Assembly (NCBI RefSeq): GCF_002234615.1
Contig: NZ_NMQW01000052.1
Location: forward strand, 1 to 64,000
Source: Paenibacillus rigui
Lineage (GTDB): Bacteria; Bacillota; Bacilli; Paenibacillales; NBRC-103111
DNA: 64,000 nucleotides
Reading direction: 5' to 3'
Positions 8,374 through 17,040 of the stretch are shown piece by piece (within the stretch, counting starts at the first letter, position 1; every line of letters starts with the position of its first letter). Below the pieces are notes generated by a model. It had not been told where the DNA came from. It ran no database searches and was given only the letters and a program-made list of their open reading frames with translations. A program made the position numbers and the translations under genes.

Positions 8374-8946
8374 CTAATGGGAAGCCATAGCATCAGCCTT
8401 TGTCGGATGAACGGTGCCAAATGGATGTTGTGGCGGGGCATAAATGACGTATACCTTTAACGGCTTATTCCCCGTGTTGGTCACATTGTGCCACTTTCCC
8501 GCAGGAATCATAATGGCATAACCTTCCTGGGCTTTAGCCTCAAAATCAAGTCTTTCTCTGGAGTTTCCCATTTGAACAAGGCTTTGTCCCTCTTCAATTC
8601 TAATAAACTGATCGGTATTCGGATGCACCTCTAACCCAATATCGCTTCCGACAGGGATACTCATTACGGTTACCTGAAAATGCGCCCCCGTCCATAAAGC
8701 AGTACGGAACGTGTTGTTCTGCTTCGTTACTTGTTCGATATCGACTACAAACGGTTCTTTTCCAAAGTCCCTTATATCCGTGCCCTGCAAAGAACTGAAC
8801 CGTTCATTGACAAAGCTGGGCGGATACACAGGCGGATAAGCTATTACGTAATGAGGATAAATGTGTGAACGATATGGCTGATATAGTTGCCAGGAGTAAA
8901 AGGGATATGTTGGGTTCACGGATGCTTGAGGCACAGCACGCATCAT
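8374..8946 (-). CDS. Cupin domain protein with Tyr/Pro-rich N-terminus
   Basis: Protein of 190 residues. The first 45 residues are rich in Tyr and Pro (YPFYSWQLYQPYRSHIYPHY) and have no hydrophobic signal, reminiscent of spore-coat-associated proteins. Residues about 85-175 form a single cupin: motif 1 GLEVHPNTDQFIRIEEG and motif 2 IPAGKWHNVTNTG with the His/Glu metal ligands largely kept. ATG at 8946 follows GGAGGTAATTAAAA. It stands alone, with its own terminator. An enzymatic or spore-coat role is only a guess; no substrate is suggested by the neighbours. Confidence 0.8.
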   Translation of the reverse strand: MMRAVPQASVNPTYPFYSWQLYQPYRSHIYPHYVIAYPPVYPPSFVNERFSSLQGTDIRDFGKEPFVVDIEQVTKQNNTFRTALWTGAHFQVTVMSIPVGSDIGLEVHPNTDQFIRIEEGQSLVQMGNSRERLDFEAKAQEGYAIMIPAGKWHNVTNTGNKPLKVYVIYAPPQHPFGTVHPTKADAMASH

Positions 8947-9127
8947 TTTTTAATTACCTCCATTCTGAACTACTCCAGCATATGCCTAATGTTGGAAATT
9001 GTACCTTTCTCGTTGTAGTTCTGGAGGTATTATGGGGATGGTTCAGCTGCACTCATAAATACTAAATCTAATTACATAACTAATTTCTAGAACGAATTAT
9101 TTATTGCAGGATCCCATTAGTGGGATT

Positions 9128-10060
9128 TTAGAAGTCATCCCTCGGGTTTCTCCATGAATATTGCGGCTGATAGCCCAGCTTCTCGCGCAGCTTCCGGCAA
9201 GTTATCAAGCCTTCCGTTCCGATTAAATTGCCGGCCAATTGTTTCAAATCAGGCCAGTGACGTTCAATGACCGTTTTCGTATCCTCCCAGTGTCTGCTGT
9301 CCGTATGGAGGTAGAACGCTTCAAATAGTTCAAGGTTATTCGCTTCTAGTGCCAGTGTAAATGCCTGCGCGGCATCACGCGGATCGATATATTGATGCGT
9401 CGTGCCGATTGGGCCGCCCACGTGATTCGGACGCGCTTCAGGTGTTGTATTGTATTTATACATATGGCGTTGAAAAGGATAATCCACACCATTCAAACGA
9501 AATGCTACCGTACGAATGCCGTACGCCAGTCCGAATGCCTTCAGGGTTTCCTCATTGAACAGCTTGGAAAGGCTGTAGGAATCCTCCGGCTGCAACGGAT
9601 GTTCTTCGTCAATAGGCAAGTAATGGACCTGAAAAGGCTTATTGCTGATACGAAAACCGAGTCCCAGCACATAGTATGAGGAGGCGGCGACAACGGTCTT
9701 TACATGGAATCTTCGTGCCGCATCCATCAAATAATAGGTCCCCATCGTATTGACCCGCATTGTCTCGTCTTCCGGCATACGCTGAATTCTAACACTCCCG
9801 GGCTGCATCGTCGTATCATGCGTAATGGCGCCGAGATGGATAATAGCATCCGCATCGGACAAGTGCATGGCGCGTAGATTATCCTCGAGTGAGGTCAAGT
9901 TTCCTTTGATAAACTGGACTTCCTTGGGGAAAGTTTCAGCATCGGGCGATATCACATCAAAGGCTGTCACTTGATAGTTGCGTTCTAACAAATATTCGAT
10001 CGTATACCGAGCCAATCGTCCCGCCCCACCGGTAACCAATACTTTCCTATGGGTTGTCAT
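9128..10060 (-). CDS. NAD-dependent epimerase/dehydratase (extended SDR)
   Basis: Cytoplasmic oxidoreductase of 310 residues. The Rossmann motif TGGAGRLA (10-17) and the catalytic Tyr162-x3-Lys166 (SYSLSKLF) with Ser127/128 mark an extended short-chain dehydrogenase of the NAD-dependent sugar epimerase/dehydratase type. It is the last gene of the operon that starts with the importer and follows two sugar isomerase-like genes, so it probably acts on an imported sugar or uronate, for example as a uronate or aldose dehydrogenase-like enzyme. Exact substrate not determinable. Confidence 0.82.
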   Translation of the reverse strand: MTTHRKVLVTGGAGRLARYTIEYLLERNYQVTAFDVISPDAETFPKEVQFIKGNLTSLEDNLRAMHLSDADAIIHLGAITHDTTMQPGSVRIQRMPEDETMRVNTMGTYYLMDAARRFHVKTVVAASSYYVLGLGFRISNKPFQVHYLPIDEEHPLQPEDSYSLSKLFNEETLKAFGLAYGIRTVAFRLNGVDYPFQRHMYKYNTTPEARPNHVGGPIGTTHQYIDPRDAAQAFTLALEANNLELFEAFYLHTDSRHWEDTKTVIERHWPDLKQLAGNLIGTEGLITCRKLREKLGYQPQYSWRNPRDDF

Positions 10061-10103
10061 CGTCCCTTCCCCTCTTTCTCCCTAATGGACTAGGGTGAAA
10101 TCT

Positions 10104-10985
10104 CTATTCGGTTCGGAAATTGCGATATCCTAATTTTTCTAAATAACGCTTGCTTGTTTGGACCGCTTCCAACGACGGCATCAACGGATTGCCTTTCCGG
10201 GTGGCGCTCCACTGATTGCCGTCAAGCTCAACCAGCGCATAATGGTTATAATCACGTTCTTCCAAATATTCGAGTATGCTCTGAATATCCACGCTTCCCA
10301 TACCGAGTGGGGTATATCCGAGAAATCCGGTTTTATCGATTTCCCGCCCCTCCGCATCCTTTTCAACTGGACCACCGATATAGTCTTTAATATGTACCAT
10401 GCGAATCAGCTCATAATACTCTTTTACAAACTCAGACGGGTCGGAACCTCCCTTGGCGATTTGACCGAGATCCGGCGCGAATTTGACAACGCTCGAATCC
10501 ATAGCGTTTATCACCCGATGAATTTCATCTTTCGTTTCAACGGGCGTTCCGGTATGCGGATGGAAGCAGCAAATCAGCCCTTGATCGACGATTCGTTTAG
10601 CCAGCTCATTTAATGTTGTACTGATATTGGACAAATGCTCCGTGATGGAGAAGTTATCGCGCTGCAGCATCATACCACCGACGACAACGACAGGACCGTT
10701 AAATTTCTTATACAGCTTAATCCAATCCATGACCTGCTGGATGCTATCCACACGCTTGTTTGGGTCAACAATATCCAAATGGCAATATAAAGAGGTTAAT
10801 TGCAGCTCACTACGTCGAAATACCTCCAATAAATCCCGGTTGCTCCTCTCCCATTCCTCCAGAACCCAACCGAATGTTTCCGTTCCCCAGTAGCCACAAG
10901 AACCGATTGCTGCAATGGCATGTTCTACCTCTTTGTTATCCCAAGTAATGGCGGTATGCCCAATCAAAATATTATGTTTTGTCAT
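10104..10985 (-). CDS. Sugar phosphate isomerase/epimerase (TIM barrel)
   Basis: Protein of 293 residues with the AP-endonuclease-2/xylose-isomerase-like TIM barrel fold. Metal-ligand type motifs are visible: CCFHPHTGTPVE (Glu/His), KFAPDLGQIAKGG (Asp), MVHIKDYIGG (His/Asp) and HYALVELDGN (Glu). Relatives include IolE/IolI-like and 2-keto-inosose or ketose 3-epimerase enzymes. Its ATG overlaps the stop of the upstream paralogous gene by four bases (ATGA), so the two are coupled and perhaps act in one pathway. Confidence 0.82.
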   Translation of the reverse strand: MTKHNILIGHTAITWDNKEVEHAIAAIGSCGYWGTETFGWVLEEWERSNRDLLEVFRRSELQLTSLYCHLDIVDPNKRVDSIQQVMDWIKLYKKFNGPVVVVGGMMLQRDNFSITEHLSNISTTLNELAKRIVDQGLICCFHPHTGTPVETKDEIHRVINAMDSSVVKFAPDLGQIAKGGSDPSEFVKEYYELIRMVHIKDYIGGPVEKDAEGREIDKTGFLGYTPLGMGSVDIQSILEYLEERDYNHYALVELDGNQWSATRKGNPLMPSLEAVQTSKRYLEKLGYRNFRTE

Positions 10986-11932
10986 TGGAACTCCTCCGAA
11001 TCCTTCACTTTCTCGTCCAGTAACTCTTTCAAATACCGGATACCGTTGTCAAAGTACTCGTGCTCCTGCTCTAGTCTATCCCGGTTTGGATTCCATGTCA
11101 TCCATCCCGGCTCAATCAATAAATGCAAACCTTCGGCACGTGGACTGTGCTTTACAAGTAGATCGATAGTTCGCGACAAATCTACATGGCCTTCCCCAAG
11201 GCCGCACCCCTGTGCAATCATTGGAATGTATCCTCGAACAGGCATATCTACAATGACCATGTCCTTCATGTGCGTCGTGAACGTATAAGGGGCGAGCGCT
11301 TCAATATCATCCTGAGGATCGCAAAACACCGTAAAACCATTTGCCGTATCCAATGCGGCACCGACATTCGGCATATCCGTTTTATCAAACAGATACTGCA
11401 TCTCACGTCCAGTAAAATCGCAATGATTTTCCACAGCCAAATCCAATCCTGCAGCTGCAGCGATTCGCCCCGCTTCCTGCAAAGAAGGAACAAGTGATTC
11501 CAGATGGTCACGAACAGGTATGCTCCTATTGAAGCGGCTTGTTTTGACATTCAGCCGCCCGTAACCGGTTCGTACAACTGGTATCCCGAGAAGGCTGGCA
11601 TGCTCGATGGCTTTCATAAAACGTGACCTGGCCTCCTCGTTCGCATAAGGACCGCTTACTCCGAAGGCGCCGGGAGCGGTAAGCTCTAGCTCCACCCCAA
11701 GGGAATCCGCAAGCGCTTGGATTGCAGGAAGTTTTCTGTTGTCTTCCGGTAGATGGCCGAATCCGATCTGGTGCACTGTGCACCCCATAGCGGCTAATCG
11801 GCGAATTTGCCACTCCGGGATGTCTTCCTTAGGCATTCCTTCCGGCGCCGGATAGAAGCTGCCTTGTACGCCGATTTTCATAGAGCGAAGCTTGTTACTT
11901 ACATTCCGGTCCGGTTTCAGCAGATCAACCAT
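10982..11932 (-). CDS. Sugar phosphate isomerase/epimerase (TIM barrel), second copy
   Basis: Protein of 316 residues, same TIM-barrel superfamily as the downstream gene but clearly diverged. Typical ligands occur in LDLAVENHCDF (Glu), VGAALDTANGF (Asp), FTTHMKDMV (His/Asp) and LHLLIEPGW (Glu). ATG at 11932 follows AGGGGGTAGG. It begins 22 bases after the binding-protein gene stops, so it belongs to the same transcript as the ABC importer. Likely epimerises or isomerises the imported carbohydrate. Confidence 0.82.
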   Translation of the reverse strand: MVDLLKPDRNVSNKLRSMKIGVQGSFYPAPEGMPKEDIPEWQIRRLAAMGCTVHQIGFGHLPEDNRKLPAIQALADSLGVELELTAPGAFGVSGPYANEEARSRFMKAIEHASLLGIPVVRTGYGRLNVKTSRFNRSIPVRDHLESLVPSLQEAGRIAAAAGLDLAVENHCDFTGREMQYLFDKTDMPNVGAALDTANGFTVFCDPQDDIEALAPYTFTTHMKDMVIVDMPVRGYIPMIAQGCGLGEGHVDLSRTIDLLVKHSPRAEGLHLLIEPGWMTWNPNRDRLEQEHEYFDNGIRYLKELLDEKVKDSEEFQ

Positions 11933-11954
11933 ATCTATTCCTACCCCCTTCTAA

Positions 11955-13622
11955 TTACTTGCTTTTCCAATTCTTATCGTATTCGGTTTGTTGAATTTTA
12001 ATAAATTCGTCCACTCCGATTTTCTTCAGCTCGCCCAAATACGTATCCCAATCTTTATCGATATTACGGTTGCCGACGATAAAATCTGCGGTAGCTGCTT
12101 CGTAGTACTTCTTCAGATCTTGACGAATTTGATTATATTTTTGTGCAGTATCCGGGTTAAAAAAGAACTTTGGCACGGAAGCTTTTTCCGCATATTTGTC
12201 ATACAGTTTGGCTGCATCGAACAAGGAAGTCTCCAGGTCGAACTTGCCCTCTTCCAGCTTCGCCCGTGCATCGGAACCCCAGCGCTGCCATACACTGTTG
12301 GCACCATGCCAATGCGCTTTTTGCGGATCCTGCCAAATATCGTGACCGATGATTGTGAATTGTGCGTCACCGCCGTTAGCTGCAGTCGTGCCTGCCTTTG
12401 GCTTCTCCCAGTTTACGCCGGGTGTACCGTAACGTCCTCTAGCGCTTGCTTCTTGCGTGAATTGAAAATCGATCCACTTGATCGCAGCAACCTTGTCTTT
12501 AACCGATGCAGGGATCATGAATTTGTAGCTGGCGATGATACCATAGTCGTTGCGATAAGCGTTCTGGAATCCGCTCGGCCCTTTAAGCGGTGGAACGATT
12601 TCATACTTCAATCTTGTAGAATCATTCGCTGCGAATACATGCTGTCCGCCACCGGCCACTGCAGCCACGGTCTGCCCGTTATTCAACTCGACCGTCTGCT
12701 TCATTTGATTTTCGTCATTGGTAAAAGCCGATGGATCAATTAATCCTTGACTATAGAGCTTATTCAGATAACGTAGTCCGTCCCTCCATTCCTGCGTAGC
12801 ATAGGCAGCCACGACTTTATCATTTTTGACGTATAAGCCATCTCCATCAAAATAGGTAAACGCATGCAGAATGAATTGGTGGACATTGGCGTACCAGCTT
12901 TTCGGCGATCCGGTGATACCAATTTCGTCTGCTTTTCCATTGCCGTTCGGATCCTTTTCTTTTACCGCTTTCAGAAGCTTCTCCAGTTCATCCGTTGTTG
13001 TCGGCATGCTCATGTTCAGCTTTTTGAGGAAATCGGAATTGATCCAAAAACGCATGGCCCGGTCGCAGTTATAGCAGTTTCCGAGTTCCCTAAGCCCATA
13101 AATATGTCCGTCCGGTGCGGTTACCGACTTTTTTAAATCCGGATATTGTTCGAATTGCTGCTTGATGTTAGGCGCGTTCTTCTCTATCAGGTCTTCAAGC
13201 GGAATGAGAGCACCTTGTGATCCATAGGTGGCAAGGAACGAGTTGTCGGCACCAAAGTCACCCATAACGACATCGCCCAAATTACCTCCGGAGGATAGTT
13301 CAAGGTTCAGCTTCTGCATCTTGTCCGCATCCGGAAACAGATTCCATTTGATCTGAGTATTCGTTTGATCTTGCTCCCAAGTCGTCAATTCATTCTCACC
13401 ATACTCGTAAGATAAGGTGTTTGGCCAACGTGGTGTCGTAACCGTAATCGTGGTTAGTTTTTTCGAGCTATCCTTAGCGTTATTATCCTTAGACTGATCC
13501 GTCTTTGTACTGCTGTCATTGGAGGTTTGTGAGGATGGAGCTGTTTCCGAATTTGAACAAGCGCTTACAACCATCATTGCTGCAAGAAATGACATTAGAA
13601 AGCTGGCGGTCCTTATTCTCAC
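11955..13622 (-). CDS. Sugar ABC importer lipoprotein (LplA-type binding protein)
   Basis: Extracellular solute-binding lipoprotein of about 555 residues. Signal peptide and lipobox VVSAC give lipidated Cys22 followed by a Ser/Thr/Asp/Lys-rich linker. The mature part has the long LplA-type layout (oligosaccharide binding, family 1-like) with KLNLELSSGG, PNGNGKADEIG and HIWQDPQKAHWHG. GTG at 13622 is preferred, with AAGGGG seven bases upstream, giving a normal lipoprotein start; an ATG at 13658 (GAGG upstream) is the alternative. It is followed by sugar-metabolism genes and preceded by two permeases, so it captures the substrate for them. Confidence 0.87.
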   Translation of the reverse strand: MRIRTASFLMSFLAAMMVVSACSNSETAPSSQTSNDSSTKTDQSKDNNAKDSSKKLTTITVTTPRWPNTLSYEYGENELTTWEQDQTNTQIKWNLFPDADKMQKLNLELSSGGNLGDVVMGDFGADNSFLATYGSQGALIPLEDLIEKNAPNIKQQFEQYPDLKKSVTAPDGHIYGLRELGNCYNCDRAMRFWINSDFLKKLNMSMPTTTDELEKLLKAVKEKDPNGNGKADEIGITGSPKSWYANVHQFILHAFTYFDGDGLYVKNDKVVAAYATQEWRDGLRYLNKLYSQGLIDPSAFTNDENQMKQTVELNNGQTVAAVAGGGQHVFAANDSTRLKYEIVPPLKGPSGFQNAYRNDYGIIASYKFMIPASVKDKVAAIKWIDFQFTQEASARGRYGTPGVNWEKPKAGTTAANGGDAQFTIIGHDIWQDPQKAHWHGANSVWQRWGSDARAKLEEGKFDLETSLFDAAKLYDKYAEKASVPKFFFNPDTAQKYNQIRQDLKKYYEAATADFIVGNRNIDKDWDTYLGELKKIGVDEFIKIQQTEYDKNWKSK

Positions 13623-13709
13623 ATACATTCCCCTTCCATATTTTCTTATATACATCAACCGGGACCTCGGACAAGGAGGGGCGGTTGGCTATATCCTGGC
13701 ATGCATCGG

Positions 13710-14606
13710 TCAGCCTTTAATGGATCCGATCATCACACCTTTGACGAAATGCTTTTGAACGAATGGATAGACCAGCCATACAGGCAAGCTGGCAACAACC
13801 ACAATGGAATACTTGACTAGATCCGCCAAGCCCTGCTTGCGCATCATGGATTCGGGATCGGTTATCGTACTCGGATCAATATTGTTCTGAACCAGGATAT
13901 CGCGCAGGACAATTTGTAACGGGTAGAGCGCGTCACTTTTCAGATAGATAAAAGCGTTGAAATACGAATTCCAATGATAGACACCATAAAATAACACCAG
14001 CACCGCCGTAATAGCTTTAGACAATGGCATGACAATATACCAAATGAATTTCACATGCGAGCACCCATCTATGGCTGCCGCTTCATACAGCTCTTGGCTT
14101 ATGGTGGTCTGGTAAAACGTCCGGGCGATAATTACATTGAATACGCTCAGACCGGCTGGCAGCAGCATGGCCCACCTCGTGTCAATCATGTGCAGGTTCT
14201 TAATCAGCAAATAGTTAGGAATCAACCCGCCGTTAAACAGCATGGTGAATGCAAATAGATACATAATGATATTACGTCCGACCATCGTCTTTCTAGATAG
14301 AGGATAGGCAGCCATAATGGTTAAAGTGATGTTAATCAGCGTACCTACCAACGTATAAAACACCGTATTCGTATAACCAATTACAATGCGCGGGTCGCGG
14401 AACACCGCTGCGTATCCTTCAAGTGAAAAATCGACCGGCCATAGAAACACTTTCCCGGTGACTACAGCTTCTCTTCCACTGAGTGAAGCGCTGAATATAT
14501 AAATCAGAGGGTATAATACAATCAGTAAGGCAAGCAGCAGTATGAAATCGTTACAAAAGTAAAAGATTTTGTCAGATTTGGACAACGCCAATTTCGATTC
14601 CTTCAT
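13710..14606 (-). CDS. Carbohydrate ABC transporter permease, YtcP type
   Basis: Integral membrane protein of 298 residues with about six helices. The EAA loop (LYEAAAIDGCSHVKFIWYIVMPLSKA) is the contact for the ATPase subunit, and the C-terminus KHFVKGVMIGSIKG is the family hallmark of LplC/YtcP permeases. It sits 12 bases downstream of the partner permease. No ATPase gene is nearby, which fits the use of a shared MsmX-like ATPase. Confidence 0.93.
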   Translation of the reverse strand: MKESKLALSKSDKIFYFCNDFILLLALLIVLYPLIYIFSASLSGREAVVTGKVFLWPVDFSLEGYAAVFRDPRIVIGYTNTVFYTLVGTLINITLTIMAAYPLSRKTMVGRNIIMYLFAFTMLFNGGLIPNYLLIKNLHMIDTRWAMLLPAGLSVFNVIIARTFYQTTISQELYEAAAIDGCSHVKFIWYIVMPLSKAITAVLVLFYGVYHWNSYFNAFIYLKSDALYPLQIVLRDILVQNNIDPSTITDPESMMRKQGLADLVKYSIVVVASLPVWLVYPFVQKHFVKGVMIGSIKG

Positions 14607-14618
14607 CTAGTTGCCTCC

Positions 14619-15590
14619 TCACCATAAGCTGGTTTCTCCGACTTTTTTGGCAATCTGGTTTACCGTCATAATCAGAAATAAATTTATAAATGAGTTAAAG
14701 AATCCGATCGCCGTTGCGTAGGAATAATTCGGTGCTGACGAAGCAAGACTGACGGAATACACATACGTCGATATCACCTCAGATGAAGCAATATTCAACG
14801 GATTCTGCATCAAATAAATCTTCTCAAATCCGATACCCATGATATGTCCCATGTTCAGTATCAGCAGCGTGGTGATTGTTGGCGCGATACCAGGTAAATC
14901 CACATTCCAGATTCGCTGCATTCGGCTTGCTCCATCAATCGTCGCCGCTTCGTGAATTTCCTGACTTATGCCGGAGAGTGCAGCCAAATAAATAATCGTG
15001 CCCCAGCCTGCATGCTGCCATATACCGGACCATACATAGATGGATTTGAACATAGACGGATCACCCATGAAGTTAATCGGATCTACGCCCAAATGTCCAA
15101 GGGCAAGATTCACGATACCGATTCGCGGATTCAGAAACTGCAGGATAATACCGACCATCACCACCGTAGAAATAAAATAGGGCATATACGTAATGAATTG
15201 GACGGCCTGTTTGAATCTCGTTCGCAGGGTTGCGTTCAATGCAAGCGCTAAAAAAATCGGAATCGGAAAACCGGCAATGAGCTCATATAGGCTGATCAAA
15301 ATCGTGTTTCTGACAACACTTATGAATTGGTATGATTCGAAAAACTTGGCAAAGTGTTTAAATCCAACCCACGGACTGCCCCATATCCCTTGAAACACAT
15401 GAAAATCCTTGAACGCCAGCTGTAAGCCATACATAGGTCCGTATTGAAAAATAATGAGCCAAGCGAATGGAAGCAAAATAATGAAATAGAGCTGATAATC
15501 GATTTTAAATTGTCTCCAGAGTCTCTTGCGACGGACCGCAGTCGGATTGGCGGTATAATCCATTTTTATTGAATCGGCATCAAACGCCAT
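14619..15590 (-). CDS. Carbohydrate ABC transporter permease, LplB type
   Basis: Integral membrane protein of 323 residues. N-terminal helix (YFIILLPFAWLIIFQYGPMYG) carries the LplB signature YGPMYGLQLAFKDF, and the EAA loop is IHEAATIDGASRMQRIWNVDLPG. Forms the transmembrane channel with the YtcP-type permease encoded next. A cre-like site stands 20 bases upstream of its ATG (15610-15624), so a separate catabolite-repressed start of transcription in front of this gene is possible. Confidence 0.93.
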   Translation of the reverse strand: MAFDADSIKMDYTANPTAVRRKRLWRQFKIDYQLYFIILLPFAWLIIFQYGPMYGLQLAFKDFHVFQGIWGSPWVGFKHFAKFFESYQFISVVRNTILISLYELIAGFPIPIFLALALNATLRTRFKQAVQFITYMPYFISTVVMVGIILQFLNPRIGIVNLALGHLGVDPINFMGDPSMFKSIYVWSGIWQHAGWGTIIYLAALSGISQEIHEAATIDGASRMQRIWNVDLPGIAPTITTLLILNMGHIMGIGFEKIYLMQNPLNIASSEVISTYVYSVSLASSAPNYSYATAIGFFNSFINLFLIMTVNQIAKKVGETSLW

Positions 15591-15609
15591 AAGAATCCTC
15601 CTATCACAA

Positions 15610-15624
15610 ATGTAAGCGATTACA
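15610..15624. promoter_or_regulatory. cre-like CcpA site
   Basis: ATGTAAGCGATTACA matches the loose cre pattern WTGNAANCGNWNNCW at every fixed position. It lies in the 57-base gap between the binding-protein gene of the sensing trio and the importer permeases, where it could repress or roadblock transcription into the importer operon when a preferred sugar is present. Confidence 0.5.
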
Positions 15625-15647
15625 GTTTTGGTGAGGACAACTGTTAA

Positions 15648-16976
15648 TCAGTTGCCTCGATGGAGATTCGTAAATATCTCTAAATTTGCGAATGCTTCCT
15701 CCGGCTTTTTACCGGCTAGAATCGCTTGGATGGTTTGATTATACTCATCTCCAATGACCGTTCCCAATCCTACATCATAGAAGATGAATAATCGTTTCAT
15801 ATTCGATATCTTCTTCTGCAGCTCTTGTGTCAATAAGGGTGTCCGCTCAGGATCAAGCTCCAGCTTGATTACAGGGATATCTCCGCCCTTCTCAGCAATT
15901 CTCCGCTGATATTTCTCGCTAGTGAACATCTTAAGGAGCTCAATAGCCGCCGATTTGTCCTTTGCTTCTGCATTGATTGCAAAATTAACAGAGGTTTGTC
16001 CAAGCCAAGTATCGACATCTCCCTTTCCATTCGTAAAAGCCGGGAATTGAATCACACCAATGGAGTCCTTGATTTCAGAATCTTCGGCGATTAGTTGATT
16101 TATCGCCCAACTGCCTGTCACAAGCATGGCCGCTTGCCCTTGCTTGAACATGAGGTTCACTGCAACGTTATCCAATTCCAAGAACTGTTTTGGAAAAGCA
16201 CCCAAATCTCGCAATTCCTGCATCACATGCCCTGTCTCAATAAAAGATGGGTGCAGCCAGCTTCCCCGGCCCTCCATAATGGCATCATACGGCTCATTGC
16301 CTCCGATTCGATTAGCAACCATCTCAGTGAACTGCGCCGCCGTCCACGGCGTTTTCGCCCCGAATGCAAAGGGAGTCACCTTGTTCTTGGTCAGTATCCG
16401 AATCACTGATAACAATTCATCATATGTTCGTGGCGGGGTAAGGTTATAATGCTTGAAGATTTGCTTATTGTAAAATAAGGCAACAACAGCAAAAGAACTA
16501 GGAACCGCGTAAGTCTCGTCCGCATAAGACAACAGATCCAGCACGCCGGGATTAAAGCTCGCCTTCCATTCCGGGTCTTTCGCAAATGCGTTATCCAGGG
16601 AAAGGAGCCTCTCGGCAGCAGCATACTTCTCCAATACACCAGCAGCATGACTCATAAAAATATCCGGTCCACGATTTGCGGCAATTCCTGCATTTAATTT
16701 CGAGTAATACGGAGTGCCAGGAATGTGATGAACTGAGATCAATGCGTTTAGGTCGGTTCTGGCGTTGAACTCATCAACAACATCGCTGTATATACCGGTG
16801 ATGGGATTGCTTTCCTTCATCCAATCATACATAACCATCTTTGCCTTTTCCTTCTTCGCATGCTCCATTGCCAATTCGCTTTCCATATGGAACGGTATGG
16901 TTGAGCAAGCGGTTGAAACCGTAACCAGGACAAGTGCCAAAAGCAGCGCTATGGATCTGACCATTCCAAGTCTCAT
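15648..16976 (-). CDS. Extracellular sugar-binding lipoprotein (family 1) next to a sensor kinase
   Basis: Lipoprotein of about 442 residues. Signal peptide with lipobox TVSTAC gives lipidated Cys24. The mature part has the family 1 solute-binding fold (MalE/UgpB-like), with PDIFMSHAAGVLEKY, GQAAMLVTGSWAIN and a hinge region. ATG at 16976 follows GGAGGACCGGC; the longer frame start at 17024 has no site. It lies 64 bases after a YesM-type kinase and is a second binding protein in an operon with only one permease pair. This resembles the Geobacillus AraPST arrangement, where a binding lipoprotein presents sugar to the sensor kinase. Confidence 0.85.
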   Translation of the reverse strand: MRLGMVRSIALLLALVLVTVSTACSTIPFHMESELAMEHAKKEKAKMVMYDWMKESNPITGIYSDVVDEFNARTDLNALISVHHIPGTPYYSKLNAGIAANRGPDIFMSHAAGVLEKYAAAERLLSLDNAFAKDPEWKASFNPGVLDLLSYADETYAVPSSFAVVALFYNKQIFKHYNLTPPRTYDELLSVIRILTKNKVTPFAFGAKTPWTAAQFTEMVANRIGGNEPYDAIMEGRGSWLHPSFIETGHVMQELRDLGAFPKQFLELDNVAVNLMFKQGQAAMLVTGSWAINQLIAEDSEIKDSIGVIQFPAFTNGKGDVDTWLGQTSVNFAINAEAKDKSAAIELLKMFTSEKYQRRIAEKGGDIPVIKLELDPERTPLLTQELQKKISNMKRLFIFYDVGLGTVIGDEYNQTIQAILAGKKPEEAFANLEIFTNLHRGN

Positions 16977-17040
16977 GCCGGTCCTCCTAAGATTAGGATA
17001 ATCGTAAATTGTGTATGGCACCATGCGGTATATCTGACAT

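Noticed and set aside
9105-9125. Hairpin ATCCCA/TGGGAT after the epimerase gene.
   Set aside because: On the gene's strand it has no T run; on the other strand there is no gene to end. Too weak to list as a terminator.
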